A stretch of 64,000 nt of DNA, from contig DETM01000031.1 in assembly GCA_002361655.1 (NCBI GenBank), forward strand, positions 25,159-89,158, in the 5' to 3' direction. Below, one piece after another: positions 22,615 through 30,965 of this stretch. The notes under the pieces are model-generated. The model worked only from the letters and a program-made list of their open reading frames with translations, was not told where the DNA came from and made no database searches. The stretch comes from Prevotella sp. UBA3288 (GTDB lineage: Bacteria > Bacteroidota > Bacteroidia > Bacteroidales > Bacteroidaceae). The stretch's first letter is position 1. The number at the start of each line of letters is the position of its first letter. The position numbers and the translations under genes are program-made.

Positions 22615-25600
22615 ATGAAGCGTGTCTTTGCCATATTGACGATGGCGCTGGGACTGGTGGTCTCAGCCTCTGCCCAGCATGACTTCTTCAACCTGACGGC
22701 TGACGAAGTGCGTATCGACTCCCTGTTGCCCACGTTCCATTATGAGAAGGCGTTGGGCACCCACTATGCCGACTCCGTCTACGAGGTTACCATCGACTAT
22801 CCGGAGTTTATCGACATGGCCGGGGCTGACATCGCTCGCTATCGGCAGATTACCGCCGAGCCGCTGCCGGCAATGCCGCTCGTCAGGCAGTATGTCGGCT
22901 TGTCGCAGAAACGCGCCACGCTCCATGTGTCATTCGTGCCGTTAGTCTTCCGTGACGGCAAATACCAGAAACTGGTCAGTTTCCACATCTCCGTCAAAGC
23001 CCGTCCTGCGGCCATGGCCCGTCGCGCTGCCACCGACGATGCTTCACAGCGCTATGCCGACCACTCGGTGCTGGCTTCCGGCACGTGGGCAAAGATTCGC
23101 ATCCCCTCAACAGGCTTCTACCAGTTGACGGATGCGGTCATACGGCAGGCCGGTTTCGTCAACCCCGCCAAGGTAAAGATCTATGGCTATGGCGGCGGCC
23201 TGCAGCCGGAAGTGCTGACGGGCGACTACCTCGTCGAGACCGACGACCTGCACGAGGTGCCGACCTGCACACTCAGCGGCAAGCGTCTCTTCTATGGCGT
23301 CGGACCGGTCAACTGGTCGTCGGCTGCTCATACGACACGCATCAGGAACCCGTATTCTACCTATGGCTACTATTTCCTGACCGAGAGCGACGACGAGCCG
23401 CTCACGGTGGATAGTGCCACCTTCTTTGGCAGCCATTATCCGACGGCCAACGACTACCACTCGCACCACGAGGTCGACGACTATGCCTGGTATCATGGCG
23501 GCCGCAACCTCTACGAGAGCCCGCTCTTCGGGGCGCAGGTGTCACGGTCGTATTCCCTGCCGGCCTATTCGTCGAAGGGAACGCTGGTCGTTGCATTGTC
23601 GTACAACGGGCTCTGCGAGGCCACGGTGCTGGTCAACGACTCGGTGGTGGGCACTGCCAAGGTGACCTTGGCGCTCGACCAATACAGTAAGGCGGGGGCC
23701 CAGCAGTGGACGTTTGACATCGACCATGGTCTGCAGGCCGCTAATACGGTGACCATCCGTCAGGAGTCCGGTGCCGATATGCGCCTCGACTACCTGACCA
23801 TCGTGAGCGATCAGCCACAGACGCTCGGCAGCGTGGCCTCGACGACCTATCCTGTTCCGGAATATGTCTACCACATCACTAATCAGGATCACCATGCCGA
23901 CCCGCAGGCCGACATGGTCATCATCATTCCTACCACGCAGAAGTTCGTCAGTGAGGCAGAACGGCTGAAGACCCTCCATCAGACCCGCGACGGCATGAGG
24001 GTGAACATCGTGCCGGCCGACGAACTCTTCAACGAGTTCTCCAGCGGCACGCCCGACGCCAATGCCTATCGCCGGTATATGAAGATGCTCTACGATCGTG
24101 CCGAGACCGACGACGACCTGCCACGCTACCTGCTGCTCTTCGGCGACGGGGCCTGGGACAACCGTATGCTCTCGTCAAACTGGCGTAACACGTCGCCCGA
24201 CGACTTCCTGCTCTGCTATGAGAGCGAGAACTCCTTCAGCGAGGTCCGTTGCTATGTCACCGACGACTATTACTGTCTGCTCGACGATGGCGAGGGCGGC
24301 AACGTGCTGACGGACAAGTTCGATGCCGCCGTGGGACGACTTTCTGCCCGTACGCTGGAGGAGGCCAAGATTCTGGTCGACAAGATCGAGTCTTATGTCA
24401 GCAATGAGCAGGCCGGTGCCTGGCAGAATGTCATCTGCTTCATGGCCGACGACGGCAATGCCAACCTGCACATGAACGATGCCGAATATGTACATCAGGC
24501 GGTGTCGACGGCCTATCCTGATTTCCAGTATAAGAAAATCTATTGGGACGCCTATACCCGGGTGGCCTCGGCCACGGGCTATTCGTTCCCTGATGCCACC
24601 CGTCTGATCAAACAGCAGATGCAGTCGGGGGCCCTCATCATGAACTATTCCGGTCATGGCGCTGCCTACTGTATGTCGCATGAACAGGTGGTGGTGCTCT
24701 CCGACTTTGCCGCTTCCACGTCGTTGCGCCTGCCGCTGTGGCTGACGGCTTCGTGCGACATCATGCCGTATGAGGGCCAGGAGGAGAACATCGGCGAGAC
24801 GGCCATGATGAATGCCAACGGCGGGGCCATCGCTTTCTATGGCACCACACGGACGGTCTATGCCAACTACAACCGTAAGATGAATGAGAAATACACGACT
24901 TTCGTGCTCGGTACTATCAATGGCAAGCGTACCTCTGTCGGCGAGGCGGCCCGTCTGGCAAAGAACGACATCAAGAGTACCAATGCGGATGAACTTATCA
25001 ACAAGTTGCAGTTCACCCTGCTGGGCGACCCGGCCCTGGTGCTGGCGGCCCCCACTGGACGGATGGTCATCGACAGCATCAACGGCAAGGCGGTCGGCGA
25101 TACCACGCCGGCCCTGGCGGCCGGTACCAGTGCAAGGGTTAGCGGCCATGTGGTCGGACATGATGACTTCCACGGCGTGGCCACCTTCCATGTCTACGAT
25201 GTCGAGGAGACGGTCGTCGGACATATGTATGATGCTACCGCCGAGAAGGCGATGGTCTTCCAGGACCGTCCCAACGTCATCTATACTGGCAGCGACAGTA
25301 TCCGCAACGGCCGCTTCTCGTTCACCTTTGCCGTACCCAAGGATGTGAGTTATTCCGATGAGACAGGCCTCGTCAGCGCCTATGCCGTCAACGATGACAA
25401 GTCGTTCGAGGCTCACGGACGGTACGACAACTTTACACTGTCGGGTTCTGCCGAGATCAGCAACGACGGCATCGGACCGTCTATCTACTGCTATCTCAAC
25501 AGCGAGTCGTTCACGAATGGCGGCAAGGTCAACTCCACACCCTATTTCGTGGCTCAACTGACCGACAACGACGGCATCAATGCTGCCGGCAACGGCATCG

Positions 25601-26130
25601 GCCACGATCTGGAACTGGTCATCGACGGCGAGATGAGCCGCACCTATAACCTCAATGAATACTTCCAATATGAGTTTGGCGACTATCACAGCGGCACCGT
25701 CGGCTTCAGCATCCCCAAACTGAGCGAGGGACAGCATAAGTTGCTGTTCCGTGCCTGGGACATACTGAACAACTCGTCGACGGCTGAACTGACCTTTGTC
25801 GTCGACCCCAAGTTAGAACCTACGATTATCAATGTGATATGTACCAACAATCCTGCCGAGGGCCGCACACGCTTTGTCATCAGCCACGACCGTACCGGCA
25901 GCGAGATGGATGTGACGCTCGAAATCTTCGACCCCTCGGGACGTAAGTTGTGGGAGAAACGCGAGAGCGGTGTGCCCACCGACCAGAACTATGTGGTCGA
26001 TTGGGATCTGACCGTCGGCAACGGATCCCGGCTGCACACCGGTGTCTATCTCTATCGGGTGCTGGTCAGCAGCAATGGCAGCACGCAGGCCACCAAAGCC
26101 AGGAAATTGATAGTGATAGGCAATAAATAG
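22615..26130 (+). CDS. porU: Type IX secretion system sortase PorU (C25 cysteine peptidase family)
   Basis: A 1171-residue exported protein with a gingipain-type C25 domain. Putative catalytic His681 is in NYSGHGAAY and Cys714 in LTASCDIMPYEG, as in PorU, which removes the C-terminal signal of type IX substrates and joins them to anionic lipopolysaccharide at the cell surface. Signal peptide about 1-20 (ending ASA). Long beta-rich N-terminal region; C-terminal Ig-like part ending in FDPSGRKLWEKRESG and LHTGVYLYRVLVSSNGSTQA. The next gene is porV, its outer-membrane partner, which supports the call. Confidence 0.93.
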   Translation: MKRVFAILTMALGLVVSASAQHDFFNLTADEVRIDSLLPTFHYEKALGTHYADSVYEVTIDYPEFIDMAGADIARYRQITAEPLPAMPLVRQYVGLSQKRATLHVSFVPLVFRDGKYQKLVSFHISVKARPAAMARRAATDDASQRYADHSVLASGTWAKIRIPSTGFYQLTDAVIRQAGFVNPAKVKIYGYGGGLQPEVLTGDYLVETDDLHEVPTCTLSGKRLFYGVGPVNWSSAAHTTRIRNPYSTYGYYFLTESDDEPLTVDSATFFGSHYPTANDYHSHHEVDDYAWYHGGRNLYESPLFGAQVSRSYSLPAYSSKGTLVVALSYNGLCEATVLVNDSVVGTAKVTLALDQYSKAGAQQWTFDIDHGLQAANTVTIRQESGADMRLDYLTIVSDQPQTLGSVASTTYPVPEYVYHITNQDHHADPQADMVIIIPTTQKFVSEAERLKTLHQTRDGMRVNIVPADELFNEFSSGTPDANAYRRYMKMLYDRAETDDDLPRYLLLFGDGAWDNRMLSSNWRNTSPDDFLLCYESENSFSEVRCYVTDDYYCLLDDGEGGNVLTDKFDAAVGRLSARTLEEAKILVDKIESYVSNEQAGAWQNVICFMADDGNANLHMNDAEYVHQAVSTAYPDFQYKKIYWDAYTRVASATGYSFPDATRLIKQQMQSGALIMNYSGHGAAYCMSHEQVVVLSDFAASTSLRLPLWLTASCDIMPYEGQEENIGETAMMNANGGAIAFYGTTRTVYANYNRKMNEKYTTFVLGTINGKRTSVGEAARLAKNDIKSTNADELINKLQFTLLGDPALVLAAPTGRMVIDSINGKAVGDTTPALAAGTSARVSGHVVGHDDFHGVATFHVYDVEETVVGHMYDATAEKAMVFQDRPNVIYTGSDSIRNGRFSFTFAVPKDVSYSDETGLVSAYAVNDDKSFEAHGRYDNFTLSGSAEISNDGIGPSIYCYLNSESFTNGGKVNSTPYFVAQLTDNDGINAAGNGIGHDLELVIDGEMSRTYNLNEYFQYEFGDYHSGTVGFSIPKLSEGQHKLLFRAWDILNNSSTAELTFVVDPKLEPTIINVICTNNPAEGRTRFVISHDRTGSEMDVTLEIFDPSGRKLWEKRESGVPTDQNYVVDWDLTVGNGSRLHTGVYLYRVLVSSNGSTQATKARKLIVIGNK

Positions 26131-26196
26131 GAATCTTCTGCGTTTATAAGCATAGAGTTCTATTTATTAGACTATAATAACATTGATAATACTGTA

Positions 26197-27381
26197 ATGA
26201 ATATGATAAGAAAGAATATAGGGGGTGGGTTGCTGGGCTTGTCGCTCTTCCTTTCCTTGCCCTTGTCGGCTCAGGACTATAAGACAAGCACGTTCAACCC
26301 CGTTGAGCATGCAGTGATTTCCCAGACCATCGCCCCCGATGCCCGTGCTGCCGGTATGGGCGATGTCGGTGCGGCCACCGACCCTGACGTCAACTCGCAG
26401 TACTGGAACCTGGCCAAATATCCCTTCTGCATCAGCCGTGCCGGTATCGCCCTGAACTATACGCCGTGGCTGCGGCAACTGGTCAACGACATCGACCTGG
26501 CCTATGTCGCCGGCTACTATCGCATCGGCGACTATGGTGCCCTGTCGGGGTCGCTGCGCTATTTCTCCTTGGGCGAGGTCTATACCGACCAGGCCGGCGA
26601 GGATGCATCGACCACCGTCAAACCTTACGAGATGTCGCTCGATGTGGCCTACTCACGTATGCTGAGCGAACATTTCTCGCTGGGCGTCGGCCTTCGCTGG
26701 ATCTATAGCGACCTGCGCTACGACTACTCCGAAGACTCGAAACCGGCTTCTGCCTTTGCGGCCGACATCGCCATGTACTATAATAATTATGTGATGCTGG
26801 GCAACCGCGAGAGCCAGTTGGGACTGGGACTGACGCTGTCGAATATAGGTTCTAAGATTTCCTATTACGGCGACGAAGAGAGTCAGTTCATCCCTGCCAA
26901 CCTGCGCTTGGGAGCCTCGCTCATGGTGCCTATCGACGAATACAACCGGTTCACCATCGCTGCCGATGCCAACAAACTGCTGGTGCCGACGGTGCCGGTG
27001 CAGATGGTCGACGAGTCCAACTCTGACTATCAGGACCGTGTGCGCCGAGAGTATAGCGACATGTCGAGCATCAAGGGTATCTTTACCAGTTTCAGCGATG
27101 CCCCCGGCGGCTTCAAGGAGGAACTGGAGGAGATACAGTGGAGCCTCGGTGCCGAGTATGTCTACCACGACCAGTTCTCGCTGCGTGCCGGTTATCACCA
27201 CGAGGCGGAGTCGAAGGGCAACCGTAAGTATTTTACCGTGGGTGGCGGCTTCCGCATGAGTGTCTTCTCGCTCGACGTGGGTTATGTTATCTCCACGGCT
27301 CAGTCGAACCCCCTCGACCAGACTCTCCGTTTCACCCTGGCCTTCGACATGGATGGCATCAAGGATTTGTTCAAGAGGTAA
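26197..27381 (+). CDS. porV: Type IX secretion outer-membrane shuttle protein PorV (LptO)
   Basis: A 394-residue FadL-like outer-membrane beta-barrel. Signal peptide about 1-24 (ending SAQ). The start of the mature protein contains TIAPDARAAGMGDVGAATDPDVNSQYWNLAK, the hallmark of PorV, and regular amphipathic strands end in a terminal Phe-containing strand (LRFTLAFDMDGIKDLF). PorV carries substrates from the translocon to the PorU attachment complex. It lies 66 bp after porU, the common Bacteroidetes arrangement. Confidence 0.93.
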   Translation: MNMIRKNIGGGLLGLSLFLSLPLSAQDYKTSTFNPVEHAVISQTIAPDARAAGMGDVGAATDPDVNSQYWNLAKYPFCISRAGIALNYTPWLRQLVNDIDLAYVAGYYRIGDYGALSGSLRYFSLGEVYTDQAGEDASTTVKPYEMSLDVAYSRMLSEHFSLGVGLRWIYSDLRYDYSEDSKPASAFAADIAMYYNNYVMLGNRESQLGLGLTLSNIGSKISYYGDEESQFIPANLRLGASLMVPIDEYNRFTIAADANKLLVPTVPVQMVDESNSDYQDRVRREYSDMSSIKGIFTSFSDAPGGFKEELEEIQWSLGAEYVYHDQFSLRAGYHHEAESKGNRKYFTVGGGFRMSVFSLDVGYVISTAQSNPLDQTLRFTLAFDMDGIKDLFKR

Positions 27382-27403
27382 ATTGTTTCAATATAAAATA
27401 GTA

Positions 27404-27916
27404 ATGATGATGTTTCGTGTTGGAATGGGATATGATGTCCACCGTATTGTTGAGGGACGTGAGTTATGGCTTGGTGGTATCAGAATCCCCTTCTTTCTCC
27501 CCACCTCGGAAGGGGCGGAGAAGGGCTATGGCCTCCTCGGCCACAGCGATGCCGACGTGCTCATTCATGCCATCTGCGATGCCATCCTGGGGGCTGCCAA
27601 CATGCGCGACATCGGCTACCATTTCCCTGACACCAGCGAGGAGACTCTGGATATGGACAGCAAGATCATCCTGAAGAAGACTATCGAACTCGTTGCTGCC
27701 AAGGGCTACCGCTTGGGCAATATCGATGCCACCATCTGTGCCGAGCGTCCTAAGATGAACCCCCATATACCGCAGATGCAGCAGTGCATGGCCGAGGTCA
27801 TCGGCTGCGACCCCGACCAGATCAGCATCAAGGCCACCACCACCGAGCGGCTCGGCTTCACCGGCCGGCAGGAGGGCATGAGTGCCTATGCCGTCGCCCT
27901 GCTCATCCACTCATAA
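27404..27916 (+). CDS. ispF: 2-C-methyl-D-erythritol 2,4-cyclodiphosphate synthase with an in-frame repeat insertion
   Basis: IspF (170 residues from the first of three consecutive ATGs) makes MEcPP in the non-mevalonate isoprenoid pathway. Metal ligands of the family are visible: GYDVHRI near the start and HSDADV with HAICDAILGA. Also present: DIGYHFPDTS and the C-terminal TTTERLGFTGRQEG. Between GIRIP and KGYGLLGHSDAD it carries about nine extra residues (FFLPTSEGA) absent from typical IspF proteins. These are encoded by a GC-rich inverted repeat at 27487-27525. All catalytic segments remain intact and in frame. Confidence 0.96.
   Translation: MMMFRVGMGYDVHRIVEGRELWLGGIRIPFFLPTSEGAEKGYGLLGHSDADVLIHAICDAILGAANMRDIGYHFPDTSEETLDMDSKIILKKTIELVAAKGYRLGNIDATICAERPKMNPHIPQMQQCMAEVIGCDPDQISIKATTTERLGFTGRQEGMSAYAVALLIHS
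27487..27525 (+). repeat. GC-rich palindromic element inside ispF
   Basis: CCCTTCT (27488-27494) pairs with AGAAGGG (27519-27525), and CCCC (27499-27502) with GGGG (27512-27515), around an 8-9-nt loop. The encoded PTSEGAE resembles PSEGGE encoded by the larger element at 57591-57683. Confidence 0.65.
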
Positions 27917-28155
27917 TAAAAAGTCCGCTGCAACTCTCGCGAGCAACAGCGGAACAAGCCTATGTTTAACTAAAAATCCTTTTCTCTAAAAGAAATTTTC
28001 AGTCCACAAAGGACTAAAAATTTGAAAGTTTAAAAGGGTGTTTCACAACAACCTCCTGTTATCCCACAGTTGAAAACTTTCTTTTTTACCAATAACTAAA
28101 AACCTAAAACTATAAATATTACTACTAACCTAAAACAATCTCTGAATCTTTTTGA
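27917..28155 (-). ncRNA. Candidate small RNA, about 240 nt, in the ispF-glycosyltransferase spacer
   Basis: On the minus strand the spacer looks like a self-contained RNA gene. It has a TACCTTTG -7 box (28161-28168), ATTG at the -33 position (28189-28192, 20 bp away), and at the 3' end a 7-bp stem TCCGCTG/CAGCGGA (27924-27930 with 27947-27953) followed by CTTTTT. Between them lie a long-range 8-bp stem (28024-28031 with 28074-28081), a hairpin AGTCC-TTTGT-GGACT and a hairpin CTTTT-AGAG-AAAAG. No plausible open reading frame was seen. I could not match it by eye to 6S RNA, tmRNA or a riboswitch. Confidence 0.55.
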
Positions 28156-28160
28156 CGATG

Positions 28161-28192
28161 CAAAGGTACGACGATTTTCTGACTCCCGCAAT
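28161..28192 (-). promoter_or_regulatory. Promoter of the candidate small RNA
   Basis: On the minus strand, TACCTTTG (28161-28168) matches the -7 consensus. ATTG at 28189-28192 differs from the TTTG -33 box by one base and has correct spacing. The nearest protein gene in that direction (ispF) is on the other strand. Confidence 0.55.
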
Positions 28193-28301
28193 ATTTTTCA
28201 CCCGATAACTCTCAAAAAGTGCTATATTCTTGACGCAAATCAAGCAATTGTGTCCGCAAACACGTCGGTTTTGTCTCAATTGCCCTTCACCTCTAATCAT
28301 A

Positions 28302-28329
28302 ATTCTCCATTCTCCATTCTCCATTCTCG
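28302..28329 (+). repeat. Heptanucleotide tandem repeat (ATTCTCC x3, ATTCTCG)
   Basis: Four adjacent 7-mers lie directly upstream of the glycosyltransferase -7 box, in the same relation as the array at 10824-10851 to the rplM promoter. Confidence 0.75.
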
Positions 28330-28340
28330 ATTATATTTCG

Positions 28341-28348
28341 TACCTTTG
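28341..28348 (+). promoter_or_regulatory. -7 box of the glycosyltransferase operon
   Basis: TACCTTTG fits the consensus. Start of transcription is expected near 28355, immediately before a 28-position hairpin. No clear TTTG lies at -33. Confidence 0.6.
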
Positions 28349-28356
28349 CAGCCGAC

Positions 28357-28415
28357 TACCGGTACGCAGGTGTCTCACTTGCGGCTGCCGCAAGTGAGAC
28401 ACTTGCCTATCGGTG
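28357..28415 (+). other. Very long near-perfect hairpin in the glycosyltransferase 5' leader
   Basis: The arms 28357-28384 and 28388-28415 pair along 28 positions with one mismatch and a few G-T pairs. The inner 15 (GTGTCTCACTTGCGG with its exact complement) are perfect, with a 3-nt loop CTG. The hairpin begins at about the second transcribed base and ends 40 nt before the ATG. No T-tract follows, so it is not a standard terminator. Confidence 0.85.
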
Positions 28416-28454
28416 CAAAGCAGTAAAGTAACAGTTTAGTTATATAGAAGCGCA

Positions 28455-29732
28455 ATGAAAGTGTTGATCGTCAGTACAACCGAATGTGCAGGTGGCGCCG
28501 CTGTGGCTGCCGGCCGTTTGATGCATGCCTTGAACAATCATGGTGTTAAGGCGAAAATGATGGTGCGCGACAAACAGACCGACGACCTCGCGGTGGTCCC
28601 ACTGCCTGTCTGGCATGGCCTCTCCCGCTGGCGTTTCCTGTGGGAGCGACTGCTGCTCTTCTTTCATCTGCACTTCAACCGAATTCACCTTTTCGAGATT
28701 GACATGGCCAACACCGGTGCCGATATCACGAAGACCGCTGAGTTCCGTGAAGCCGACATCATTCATCTGCATTGGGTTAACCAGGGCATGCTGTCGCTGA
28801 CGGACATCAAGAAGATTCTCCGTTCGGGCAAACCCGTGGTATGGACGATGCACGACCTGTGGCCGGCCACTGCCATCTGCCATCTGTCGCTGGGCTGTAA
28901 CCGCTTTCGTACCTCGTGCGGCAACTGCCAGTATTTGCCGAACCACGGCTCCGACCACGACCTCGCCACCAAGGTATGGCGGCGCAAGCAGCGGATGCTG
29001 GCCGGCGAGAACATCATCTTTGTGGCGTGTAGCCGTTGGCTGGAGGCCGAGGCGAAAAGCAGTGCCTTGCTACAGGGACAGACCATCACCAGCATCCCCA
29101 ACCCGATTGACACGACCGTCTTCTGTCCCGGCGACCGCCAGAGTGCCCGTCAGGCGGAGCACCTCCCCTTGGACCGCCGTCTGTTGCTCTTCATCTGTCA
29201 GCGGGTGACGAACCCGAACAAGGGGATGTCGTATCTCATCGAGGCTTGTCAGCAGTTGGCCAAAGCACATCCCGAGCAGACAGAGTCGATGGGCGTGGTC
29301 ATCCTGGGCGGCCATGCCGACGAGGTCGTCGCGCAACTGCCGTTTAAAGCCTATCCGATGGGCTATGTGAACGACACCCAGCGGCTGGTGCGCCTCTATC
29401 GCGCCGCCGACCTGTTCGTACTGCCGTCGCTGAGCGAGAATCTGCCGAATACCATCATGGAGGCGATGGCCTGCGGCTTGCCCTGCCTGGGCTTCCGGGT
29501 GGGCGGCATCCCTGAGGAGATAGACCATCTGAAGACGGGCTATGTGGCCGACTATCGCTCGTCGGCCGACCTGGCCCGGGGCATCGACTGGATCCTCCGC
29601 CATGCCGAGGCCGGGCACCTCTCGGCAGAGGCTGTCCGAAAGGTGCACCGGCAATACACCATGCAGCGTGTCGCCATGCTCTATACTGAAGTCTACCAAC
29701 AGGCCATGGCGCAGAAACATTTCCGACTATGA
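28455..29732 (+). CDS. Family 4 glycosyltransferase (GT-B fold)
   Basis: A 425-residue cytoplasmic transferase. The N-terminal Rossmann start MKVLIVSTTECAGGAAVAAGRL has a glycine-rich loop, and DIIHLHWVNQG and VVWTMHDLWP are common in this group. The C-terminal donor domain has the E-x7-E motif (Glu328 and Glu336 in SENLPNTIMEAMACGLP). A CxxC-like patch (CGNCQYLP near 160) is often seen in Bacteroidetes relatives. It is translationally coupled (ATGA overlap) to a GT2 gene. The acceptor is unknown; surface polysaccharide or protein glycan are both possible. Confidence 0.88.
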   Translation: MKVLIVSTTECAGGAAVAAGRLMHALNNHGVKAKMMVRDKQTDDLAVVPLPVWHGLSRWRFLWERLLLFFHLHFNRIHLFEIDMANTGADITKTAEFREADIIHLHWVNQGMLSLTDIKKILRSGKPVVWTMHDLWPATAICHLSLGCNRFRTSCGNCQYLPNHGSDHDLATKVWRRKQRMLAGENIIFVACSRWLEAEAKSSALLQGQTITSIPNPIDTTVFCPGDRQSARQAEHLPLDRRLLLFICQRVTNPNKGMSYLIEACQQLAKAHPEQTESMGVVILGGHADEVVAQLPFKAYPMGYVNDTQRLVRLYRAADLFVLPSLSENLPNTIMEAMACGLPCLGFRVGGIPEEIDHLKTGYVADYRSSADLARGIDWILRHAEAGHLSAEAVRKVHRQYTMQRVAMLYTEVYQQAMAQKHFRL

Positions 29733-30529
29733 GACGATTCACCGTTATCACCATCACCTATAATGCCGAGGCCGTGCTGCAGCGGACACTGCAGAGCGTG
29801 CTGCGACAGACCTACCGTGGCGTGGAGCACCTCATCATCGACGGGGCCTCGACCGACGGCACCCTGGCAATGGCCGAAACCTACAAGACGACCTCCGACG
29901 CTGCCGACTGCGGCCATAAGGTTATCATCCACTCGGAGCCCGACCACGGCATCTACGACGCGATGAATAAAGGACTGACGCAGGCCTCGGGCGACTACCT
30001 CGTCTTTATGAATGCCGGCGACTGCTTCCCCGAGGCCGACACGCTGGAACAGATTGTGCATCGCTGCCGGCTGACCGAGGTGCCGTCGGACGAACTGCCC
30101 GGCGTGCTCTACGGCAATACCAACGTGGTCGACAACGACGGGCGCTTCCTTTATCCCCGTCGTCTGCAACCGCCGCCACAACTGTCGTGGCGCTCCTTCC
30201 GGCAGGGGATGCTCGTTTGCCATCAGGCTTTCTATGCCCGTACCGATATAGCGAAGAACTTGCAGTACGACCTGCGCTACCGCTTCTCGGCCGATGTTGA
30301 CTGGTGCATCAGGGTGATGCGGGAGACGGAGCGACTGGGACTCCCCTTATATAATATAGGTATAGTGGTGGCCAACTACACCGAGGAGGGTACCACCACC
30401 CGCAACCACCGTGCTTCGCTGCTGGAGCGCTTCGACGTGATGCGCCGCCACTATGGGCTGCTGTCAACATTGATGATGCACGCCTGGTTCGTGGTCCGCA
30501 GTGCCTTGCGAATGGTCTCGGAGCGTTAA
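29729..30529 (+). CDS. Family 2 glycosyltransferase (GT-A fold, WcaA-like)
   Basis: A 266-residue cytoplasmic transferase. The start FTVITITYNAEAVLQRTLQSVL, the nucleotide-sugar stretch IIDGASTDGTLAM, and SEPDHGIYDAMNKGL are typical of the WcaA/colanic-acid-type GT2 group. MNAGDCF supplies the metal-binding Asp region. Its start overlaps the preceding GT4 stop by 4 bp, so the two likely act on the same glycan. The operon ends here; the next gene has its own promoter. Confidence 0.88.
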   Translation: MRRFTVITITYNAEAVLQRTLQSVLRQTYRGVEHLIIDGASTDGTLAMAETYKTTSDAADCGHKVIIHSEPDHGIYDAMNKGLTQASGDYLVFMNAGDCFPEADTLEQIVHRCRLTEVPSDELPGVLYGNTNVVDNDGRFLYPRRLQPPPQLSWRSFRQGMLVCHQAFYARTDIAKNLQYDLRYRFSADVDWCIRVMRETERLGLPLYNIGIVVANYTEEGTTTRNHRASLLERFDVMRRHYGLLSTLMMHAWFVVRSALRMVSER

Positions 30530-30573
30530 AATAGCCTTTATATAGGTGTATTTTACATTTTTTTTGGAAAAAA

Positions 30574-30605
30574 TTTGGAGGATTCAAAAAATCTACTTAA
30601 ATTTG
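30574..30605 (+). promoter_or_regulatory. Consensus promoter of the giant dockerin gene
   Basis: TTTG (30574-30577) and TAAATTTG (30598-30605), 20 bp apart, make one of the best matches to the Bacteroidetes promoter in this window. It predicts strong transcription starting near 30612 and a leader of about 350 nt. Confidence 0.78.
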
Positions 30606-30611
30606 CAGCCG

Positions 30612-30965
30612 ATATATCAAACATAATTAACGTAAGTACTAAGCAAGCGAACGACTTTGAGGCTCTTCACGAGGGCTGAGAGGGAGGCTTGAAAAGGTGA
30701 AATCCCGCAAGGGAGCGCCAAATGTCAACAGAAATGAAAACTGTTGTTGTGACCTATAACCGGCTGCCTCTGTGCAGCAATACAAACAAAACGGGAATAG
30801 TGTGCCCGTATGGAGAGAGGATGCTGAAAATTCCGCTTTCTAATAGGGTGTATATATATTAATAATAAGGTATATAAGGTAAAGGAGAGAGAAAGAAGGA
30901 TTAATAAACAAACGAGAGAAAAAAACAAAAGTTTAACAAATTTAATAATTAAATTCTTACAAATT
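30612..30965 (+). promoter_or_regulatory. Long structured 5' leader of the giant gene; class not recognised
   Basis: The 436-bp spacer before the giant gene contains its promoter and this leader. Hairpins seen: GCTCT with its imperfect complement around TCACG (30662-30676), TCCC-GCAA-GGGA with a GNRA loop (about 30702-30713), CAACAG/CTGTTG (30726-30746 region), GCTGC/GCAGC (30763-30778 region) and ACGGG/CCCGT (about 30791-30809). The last 100 nt before the ATG are A-rich and unstructured. The pattern suggests a riboswitch-like or stabilising leader, but no known class was matched. It also contains a 46-codon open frame. Confidence 0.5.
30722..30862 (+). CDS. Possible 46-residue leader ORF
   Basis: ATG at 30722 opens a 46-codon frame ending TAA at 30860-30862, wholly inside the structured leader. 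The peptide starts MSTEMKTVVVTYNRLPL, which looks like the first strand of a GT2 glycosyltransferase (VVVTYNR). The rest does not, and it has no downstream GT sequence. It may be a chance frame, a regulatory leader peptide, or a remnant of a third glycosyltransferase gene lost beside the two real ones. Confidence 0.25.
   Translation: MSTEMKTVVVTYNRLPLCSNTNKTGIVCPYGERMLKIPLSNRVYIY

Noticed and set aside
28357-28415. Invertible promoter or recombinase site
   Set aside because: The inverted repeats are separated by only 3 nt, leaving no promoter segment to invert, and no invertase gene is nearby.
30660-30720. A TPP or cobalamin riboswitch in the giant gene leader (CTGAGA and GGTGAAATCCCGC words)
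   Set aside because: The other conserved blocks are missing: no ACCTGAT...GCGNAGGGA part for TPP and no B12 box for cobalamin. The downstream gene is also unrelated to either vitamin.
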